A DNA stretch of 10,325 bases from the NCBI GenBank assembly GCA_937931765.1, contig CALHAO010000271.1:1-10325 (forward strand). Direction: 5' to 3'. Numbering within the stretch: position 1 is the stretch's first letter; every line of letters begins with the position of its first letter. This stretch comes from an uncultured Thiotrichaceae bacterium. Lineage in GTDB: Bacteria; Pseudomonadota; Gammaproteobacteria; Thiotrichales; Thiotrichaceae. Under the pieces are notes generated by a model that had not been told where the DNA came from, searched no databases, and saw nothing but the letters and a program-made list of their open reading frames with translations. The position numbers were made by a program, and so were the translations under genes. Below, one piece after another: positions 6,122-10,325 of the stretch.

Positions 6122-6745
6122 TTACCGAACAATCCGTCCAACCGGACTACCTGCTTTAGGCAGCGGCGCATAAGGCCCTGCGTGGTATTTCCAGACATAA
6201 ACCGGATCTTCCAGGTGCTTGATCCAATACAGTTTGCCGGAGTTACGCCACGGATCAAGGATAATGCCGGTATCAAAGGGTTGGCCTTTCGCCGTCACGA
6301 TCAGTGTGCTGTGTTCGCGCCACGGGTCACCTCTGAAAGCAACACCCCAGTAGACATCCATGGTGCGCAAGTGTTTTTTGCGTGCCATATCGGTCATGGC
6401 TTTTGCCCAGTCGGTACATAAACCTAATTTGCGCACGCCTGAGTTACGCAAGGTATTATGATACATCGGTGGCCAGGTCAATTCCCATTTTTCAGCCAGG
6501 TACATGGGGTAGGCGTATGAATCATGGGCTAGCTCAACGGCTTCGTTACGGCTTATATTCGGGCCAAGGCCCAGTAATGCACCCGCCAGCTCACGAATGT
6601 TTTGTTCGATTTTTGGGTTCATCCGCTTCATTTGCGGGCGACCATCACTTAATACTTCGACATTATCGTTAAAATTAACAGAACAACCTGAAAGAAGGGT
6701 TGCGGCAGTAATAATTGACAAGATTATTTTTTTTATGCCGGACAT
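6122..6745 (-). CDS. Lipoprotein with a transglutaminase-like Cys-His-Asp pattern
   Basis: Predicted envelope lipoprotein of 207 residues. The N-terminus has a KK pair, a hydrophobic stretch (about 7-18) and the lipobox LSGC with Cys21 as the lipidated residue. The mature part contains GLCTDWAKAMTDMARK (108-123), EHSTLIVTAKG (144-154) and IILDPWRNSGKLYW (161-174). The order Cys110, His145, Asp164, with Cys at a helix start and His and Asp on following strands, is that of the transglutaminase-like papain fold. This is a motif-level inference and I cannot name a family. If the triad works, it would be a cysteine hydrolase or transferase in the envelope. The ATG at 6745 is two bases after the ubiG stop, with AAGGA inside the end of ubiG, so it is the last cistron of mtaD-ubiG. 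In Pseudomonas this place after ubiG is taken by the phosphatase gene mupP, which this is not. Confidence 0.8.
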   Translation of the reverse strand: MSGIKKIILSIITAATLLSGCSVNFNDNVEVLSDGRPQMKRMNPKIEQNIRELAGALLGLGPNISRNEAVELAHDSYAYPMYLAEKWELTWPPMYHNTLRNSGVRKLGLCTDWAKAMTDMARKKHLRTMDVYWGVAFRGDPWREHSTLIVTAKGQPFDTGIILDPWRNSGKLYWIKHLEDPVYVWKYHAGPYAPLPKAGSPVGRIVR

Positions 6746-6747
6746 AG

Positions 6748-7470
6748 CTATTTTTCCTTAACAAAATGCATCATATAATTGACATCAACGTCTTTAGTGA
6801 TGCGGTAACTCTGGAACAGGGGATTATAGCTTAACCCACTGATATTTTTAAGATCTAGTTCATTCTTACGAGCGGCTTGTTCCAGCTCTGAGGGGCGAAT
6901 AAATTTACCATACTCGTGCGTACCCTTGGGTAACATGTTCAATAAATACTCCGCACCGACAATGGCCAGCATAAAAGCTTTTGGATTCCGGTTCAGTGTT
7001 GAGAAGAATACATGGCCTTCAGGCTTTACCAGTGTCGAACAGGCCTGAATAATGGATTCGGGGTCAGGCACATGTTCCAGCATTTCCATGCAGGTCACCA
7101 CATCAAATTGCCCGGGCATCTCTGCGGCCAATTCTTCAGCTGTAATATTCCGGTAATCCATCTCAATACCGGTTTCCAAGGCGTGAAGCGTGGCCACTGA
7201 TAACGGTGTTTCACCTAAATCAATACCGGTGACTTCTGCACCTCTGTGTGCCATGCTTTCGGCTAGAATTCCGCCGCCACAACCTACATCCAATACTTTT
7301 TTGCCACGAATTCCGGCTCGCTCATCAATATAATTCAGCCGTAATGGGTTGATTTCATGCAGTGGTTTGAATTCACTGTCCATATCCCACCAACGATGCG
7401 CAATTTCTTCAAACTTGCGGATTTCATTGTGATCTACATTTCTACTGGTATTTTCTGCTACTTCAGTCAT
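6748..7470 (-). CDS. ubiG: Ubiquinone biosynthesis O-methyltransferase UbiG
   Basis: SAM-dependent methyltransferase that performs both O-methylations of the ubiquinone ring at the membrane surface. From the ATG at 7470-7468 it has 240 residues, the same as E. coli UbiG. Residues 14-29 (HNEIRKFEEIAHRWWD) are the typical start region. The SAM-binding motif VLDVGCGGG is at 59-67, acidic GIDLG at 82-86, and the later motif CMEMLEHVPDP at 127-137. HEYGKFIRPSELE (185-197) is also characteristic. The frame stays open to an ATG at 7554, but those 28 extra residues lie inside the mtaD reading frame and look unlike the family. GGAG seven bases before 7470 favours the internal start. It overlaps the mtaD stop by eight bases and is followed after two bases by the lipoprotein gene. 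Its by-product S-adenosylhomocysteine is a substrate class of MtaD. Confidence 0.96.
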   Translation of the reverse strand: MTEVAENTSRNVDHNEIRKFEEIAHRWWDMDSEFKPLHEINPLRLNYIDERAGIRGKKVLDVGCGGGILAESMAHRGAEVTGIDLGETPLSVATLHALETGIEMDYRNITAEELAAEMPGQFDVVTCMEMLEHVPDPESIIQACSTLVKPEGHVFFSTLNRNPKAFMLAIVGAEYLLNMLPKGTHEYGKFIRPSELEQAARKNELDLKNISGLSYNPLFQSYRITKDVDVNYMMHFVKEK

Positions 7471-8815
7471 TGCTGTTCTCCGCAGGTGTGATGGTGTGCT
7501 CCGGGAAGGTAGCGATTTTAGCCTGCCATGTTTTTGCCGTGGTGACCAAGGCATCAGAATCCAGGGTGGTCAGTTGACGATTTTCCATTAATAAACGCCC
7601 GTTTACCCAACTGTGTGTTACCTGATTACGGCTGGTACAGTAAACCAGATGCGAAACCGGATCATATAAGGGTTGCGATTCCAAGTCACTCAGATCAATG
7701 GCTATTAAATCAGCTGATTTCCCGATCTCCAGTGAACCAGTCATATTATCCAGCCCCAAAGCTTTTGCACCATTGATGGTTGCCATGCGCAAAGCCTGTT
7801 TTGCCGGTATCGCGGTGGCGTCGCCGGAAAAACCTTTACCAATCAAAGCAGCAGTGCGCATTTCGCCCAGCATGTCGAGGTCATTGTTGCTGGCATTACC
7901 GTCTGTACCTAAGGCAACATTAACACCGGCTTCGAGTAATTTAGCAACGGGGCAAAAGCCGCTGGCCAGCTTCATATTAGATTCGGGGCAGTGAATGACG
8001 TGGGTGTTTTTCTCTGCCAATAAGGCAATTTCATCGTCTTCTAATTGCGTCATGTGCACGGCAAGAAAGTGTTTGTCCAGCAGGCCCAGTTTATTCAGGC
8101 GTGCTATGGGGCGATCACCGCCATTGTCAGTGGCCTGCATAATTTCAAACGCTGTTTCATGCACATGCATATGAATAGGCACCGCCAGTTCATCGGCCAG
8201 TTTGCCTACTTCTTTCAGTGGCTCATCTGAAACAGTATAAGGTGCGTGCGGAGCCAGCAAGGTACTAATGGTCGGGTGATCGGCACAATAGTCATTGAGC
8301 GCCTGACCTTTTTGAAAATACTCATCCGGTGATTGCGCGTAAGCGGTGGGGAAATCAACCAGTATCATGCCCAATGTGGCACGGATACCGCTTTCCTCAA
8401 CAGCTTTGGCGGCTGCTTCAGGAAAGAAGTACATATCATTGAAACAAGTCGTACCGGAGCGCACCATTTCCGCGATGGCCAGTTTAGTGCCGTCATAAAC
8501 AAAATCAGCGTCTGCCCATTGGCCTTCAGCAGGCCAGATATGCTCTTCAAGCCATTCCATTAGCGGTAAATCATCGGCCAGACCTTTTAACAGTGACATA
8601 GCCGCATGCGTATGTGCATTAATCAGGCCAGGTAGCAGGGCTTGTTGTTCCAGGTGAGTATATTGTTCCGCTTGATATTTTTGTTTTGCCTCATCTATGG
8701 GCAATATATCAATGATGGTTTCATCCTGAATGGCGATGGCATGGTTTTTCAGAACCCGGTCATCTTGGTCGACGGTTAATAGCCAGCTGGCACTAATTAA
8801 ATGTTTAATTTTCAT
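7463..8815 (-). CDS. mtaD: 5-methylthioadenosine/S-adenosylhomocysteine deaminase (TRZ/ATZ amidohydrolase)
   Basis: Metal-dependent amidohydrolase predicted to deaminate methylthioadenosine to methylthioinosine and S-adenosylhomocysteine to S-inosylhomocysteine. It has 450 residues, usual for the family. The zinc ligands are visible as HTH (His68, His70) in GLINAHTHAAMSLLKG, His217 with nearby Glu220 in HMHVHETAFE, His254 in VHMTQL and Asp305 in GTDGNASNNDLDML. APHAPYTVSD (188-197) is the substrate-side segment typical of this group. The C-terminal half ends in the composite beta domain around GSLEIGKSADLIAIDL. The start at 8815 has no Shine-Dalgarno sequence. It overlaps ubiG by eight bases and is divergent from mtnA. 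The same mtaD-ubiG and mtnA neighbourhood in Pseudomonas, where the enzyme is an MTA deaminase, supports the call over a triazine or guanine deaminase. Confidence 0.92.
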   Translation of the reverse strand: MKIKHLISASWLLTVDQDDRVLKNHAIAIQDETIIDILPIDEAKQKYQAEQYTHLEQQALLPGLINAHTHAAMSLLKGLADDLPLMEWLEEHIWPAEGQWADADFVYDGTKLAIAEMVRSGTTCFNDMYFFPEAAAKAVEESGIRATLGMILVDFPTAYAQSPDEYFQKGQALNDYCADHPTISTLLAPHAPYTVSDEPLKEVGKLADELAVPIHMHVHETAFEIMQATDNGGDRPIARLNKLGLLDKHFLAVHMTQLEDDEIALLAEKNTHVIHCPESNMKLASGFCPVAKLLEAGVNVALGTDGNASNNDLDMLGEMRTAALIGKGFSGDATAIPAKQALRMATINGAKALGLDNMTGSLEIGKSADLIAIDLSDLESQPLYDPVSHLVYCTSRNQVTHSWVNGRLLMENRQLTTLDSDALVTTAKTWQAKIATFPEHTITPAENSND

Positions 8816-8874
8816 AGGAATGTTGTAAAATTACCGCTTATTTGTTTAGTTTCAATTAAGGTTTTTGATACATT
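8816..8874. promoter_or_regulatory. 59-base divergent promoter region of mtaD and mtnA
   Basis: AT-rich gap between the two divergent methionine-salvage genes; it must hold both promoters unless one lies within a coding region. On the minus strand TTGAAA (8855-8850) and TAATTT (8833-8828) at 16-base spacing are a weak sigma-70 pair for mtaD; transcription would then start only a few bases before the mtaD ATG, which fits the missing ribosome site. On the plus strand I see no better than TTGTAA (8823-8828) with TTTAGT (8845-8850). AAGG at 8858-8861 is a distant ribosome site for mtnA. Confidence 0.45.
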
Positions 8875-9921
8875 ATGAGCCAACACGACTCAGTCAGGGC
8901 TGTTGAGTGGCATGATAACCATCTCGTCTTGCTCGATCAGCGCAAATTACCACATGTTGAAAAATATATTCAGCTTTTCAATGCCGAAGATATAGCCGAA
9001 GCAATTACCAATATGGTAGTTCGTGGTGCACCTGCTATTGGAATTACCGCAGCCTATGCGATGGTATTAGCCTCCCGGAAGGCTTTTAATCAGTACCCGC
9101 AGGACTGGCGAAAACGCCTTATCAGTGACTACGAAATCTTGCTGGCATCGCGCCCTACCGCTGTTAATCTTAAGTGGGCACTGAAGCTTATGATGCGCGA
9201 GATTGACAAGGTTGAAGATAATAACGATCCGATTGGTAAGTTGCTCGCTTTCGCACAAGCTATCCATCGTGATGATATCGAAGCGAATTATCGCATGGGC
9301 CGATTGGGTAGCGCACTTATCAGCACCACGCATGGTGTTATCACCCATTGTAATACTGGTTCACTGGCCACTGGCGGCTACGGTACGGCGTTGGGCGTGA
9401 TTCGCAGTGCTTATGCCGATAAACGCATTGAACATGTTTATGCTGATGAAACCCGCCCGTGGTGGCAGGGTTCGCGCCTGACTGCCTGGGAATTGATGAA
9501 AGATCAGATTCCGGTTCACCTGTTGTGTGATGGTGCGGCGGCTCATCTGATGCAGCAAAAGAAGGCTTCGTGGGCGATTGTCGGTTCTGATCGTATTGCG
9601 GCTAATGGCGATGTGGCAAATAAGATCGGCACCTATGGTTTGGCGATCACTGCGCGTTACCATGAGGTTGGTTTTATGGTGGTAGCGCCGACGTCGACTA
9701 TTGATATGGACACAGCCTGTGGTGCGGACATTCCGATTGAAGAACGCCCGCAGGATGAAGTGTTATCGGTGGGTGGCCAGCGTATTGCCACGCCTCAGGT
9801 GGAGGCATTTAATCCGGCATTTGATGTGACTCCAGCATCGTTAGTTAGTGTGCTGGTGACTGAAAAAGGTGTGGTGTTCAGTCCGAATGCTGAGAAAATT
9901 GCTAAATTAATGGCGTCTTAA
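8875..9921 (+). CDS. mtnA: S-methyl-5-thioribose-1-phosphate isomerase
   Basis: Converts methylthioribose-1-phosphate to methylthioribulose-1-phosphate in methionine salvage; a cytoplasmic member of the eIF-2B-like fold. It has 348 residues, the family's normal length. RGAPAIGITAAYAM (50-63) is the phosphate-site signature. The catalytic cysteine is Cys159 in HCNTGSLATGGYGTALG, and the catalytic aspartate is Asp239 in VGSDRIAANGDVANKIGTYG. ETRPWWQGSRLTAWEL (192-207) and APTSTIDMDTACG (271-283) are further family blocks. These separate it from ribose-1,5-bisphosphate isomerases and eIF-2B subunits. The ATG at 8875 has AAGG 13 bases upstream, rather far. An FAD-linked dehydrogenase gene follows after 14 bases, so the two are probably cotranscribed. 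Its substrate would arise from the MtaD product through a methylthioinosine phosphorylase, which is not in the window. Confidence 0.97.
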   Translation: MSQHDSVRAVEWHDNHLVLLDQRKLPHVEKYIQLFNAEDIAEAITNMVVRGAPAIGITAAYAMVLASRKAFNQYPQDWRKRLISDYEILLASRPTAVNLKWALKLMMREIDKVEDNNDPIGKLLAFAQAIHRDDIEANYRMGRLGSALISTTHGVITHCNTGSLATGGYGTALGVIRSAYADKRIEHVYADETRPWWQGSRLTAWELMKDQIPVHLLCDGAAAHLMQQKKASWAIVGSDRIAANGDVANKIGTYGLAITARYHEVGFMVVAPTSTIDMDTACGADIPIEERPQDEVLSVGGQRIATPQVEAFNPAFDVTPASLVSVLVTEKGVVFSPNAEKIAKLMAS

Positions 9922-9935
9922 ATAAAGAGGTAGCT

Positions 9936-10325
9936 ATGCAGCAGCAGGATAACTTTCTGGCACAACTCACGGCAGTCGTGGGCGAAAAACACGTGCTGAT
10001 CAGCGATGAAGCGCGTCAGCGTTATGAAGAAGATGCCACCTTGCAGTATAAGGGTAGGTCATTAGCCGTAGTGCGCCCCGCTTTAACTGCAGAAGTCTCC
10101 GGTGTTGTTAAGCTGGCACATGACGCACAGATTCCTATCGTACCGATTGGCGGCAATACCGGCTTGAATGGTGGCGCATGGCCGGGTGGTGAGGGTGATC
10201 AGATCCTGTTATCACTGGAGCGCATGAATCAGGTGCGTGAGATCAAAGCGGATTCGCGGGTGATGATTGCTGAGGCGGGGGCGATTCTGGATAACCTGCA
10301 CCAGGCAGCGGATCAGCATGATTTG
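9936..10325 (+). CDS. FAD-linked oxidase / D-2-hydroxyacid dehydrogenase, N-terminal part (cut by window edge)
   Basis: The first 130 residues of a flavoprotein are present, starting MQQQDNFLAQLTAVVGEKHV. The segment IPIVPIGGNTGLNGGAWPGG (residues 70-89) is the pyrophosphate-binding loop of PCMH-type FAD-binding domains. LLSLERMNQVREIKAD and IAEAGAILDNLHQAADQHDL (111-130) fit the glycolate oxidase GlcD / D-2-hydroxyglutarate dehydrogenase / D-lactate dehydrogenase group. Such enzymes oxidise D-2-hydroxyacids and pass electrons to quinone, a flavoprotein or cytochrome. The ATG at 9936 has AGAGG ending five bases upstream and lies 14 bases after mtnA. The substrate-binding C-terminal domain is beyond the window, so the exact substrate cannot be told; a D-2-hydroxyglutarate dehydrogenase-like enzyme is my best guess. 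Confidence 0.85.
   Translation, partial: MQQQDNFLAQLTAVVGEKHVLISDEARQRYEEDATLQYKGRSLAVVRPALTAEVSGVVKLAHDAQIPIVPIGGNTGLNGGAWPGGEGDQILLSLERMNQVREIKADSRVMIAEAGAILDNLHQAADQHDL

Noticed and set aside
7471..7554. A 28-residue N-terminal extension of UbiG
   Set aside because: It lies within the mtaD coding frame, is basic and low in family similarity, and the internal ATG at 7470 has a well-placed GGAG and gives exactly the usual 240 residues.
9361..9663. A 100-residue open frame antisense to mtnA
   Set aside because: It lies entirely within a highly conserved gene on the other strand and has no recognisable domain or ribosome site; the same holds for other antisense frames over nadB (1002-1343), mtaD (7698-7994) and the lipoprotein (6382-6672).

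Overview
The window is ordinary chromosomal DNA from a gammaproteobacterium of middling GC content. The evidence is the gene order: nadB divergent from rpoE-rseA-rseB-rseC, and an MTA deaminase-ubiG pair next to mtnA. The first is typical of gammaproteobacteria such as E. coli and Pseudomonas, and the second resembles the Pseudomonas layout. I see no insertion sequence, prophage, CRISPR, tRNA or rRNA. A more exact placement (for example Thiotrichales-like) would be a guess.

Layout. Bases 1-452 (minus) hold the 5' part of purB, cut by the window edge. Bases 522-2123 (minus) are nadB, the first step of de novo NAD synthesis. A 191-base divergent region leads into rpoE-rseA-rseB-rseC (2315-5062, plus), which encodes the envelope-stress sigma factor, its membrane anti-sigma factor, the periplasmic regulator and an inner-membrane Cys protein. 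A strong hairpin at 5086-5110 closes that operon. Facing it on the minus strand are a CoA-pyrophosphatase-type Nudix hydrolase (5135-5743) and a small acidic protein of unknown function (5764-5994).

A bidirectional terminator (6041-6066) follows a second minus-strand operon read right to left: mtaD (8815-7463), ubiG (7470-6748) and a lipoprotein with a transglutaminase-like Cys-His-Asp pattern (6745-6122). Its cistrons overlap or nearly touch. Divergent from it, 59 bases away, are mtnA (8875-9921) and the start of an FAD-linked dehydrogenase (9936 to the window end).

How the genes work together. RpoE/RseA/RseB form the sigma-E signalling chain, and RseC is linked to redox control. MtaD and MtnA belong to methionine salvage: MtaD deaminates methylthioadenosine or S-adenosylhomocysteine, and MtnA isomerises methylthioribose-1-phosphate. 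UbiG is a SAM-dependent ubiquinone methyltransferase whose by-product is S-adenosylhomocysteine, which gives a metabolic reason for the mtaD-ubiG coupling.

I found no clear new multi-gene system. The least explained items are the transglutaminase-like lipoprotein behind ubiG, the 76-residue acidic protein in front of the Nudix gene, the nested hairpin between rseB and rseC, and the 10+10 inverted repeat between nadB and purB.
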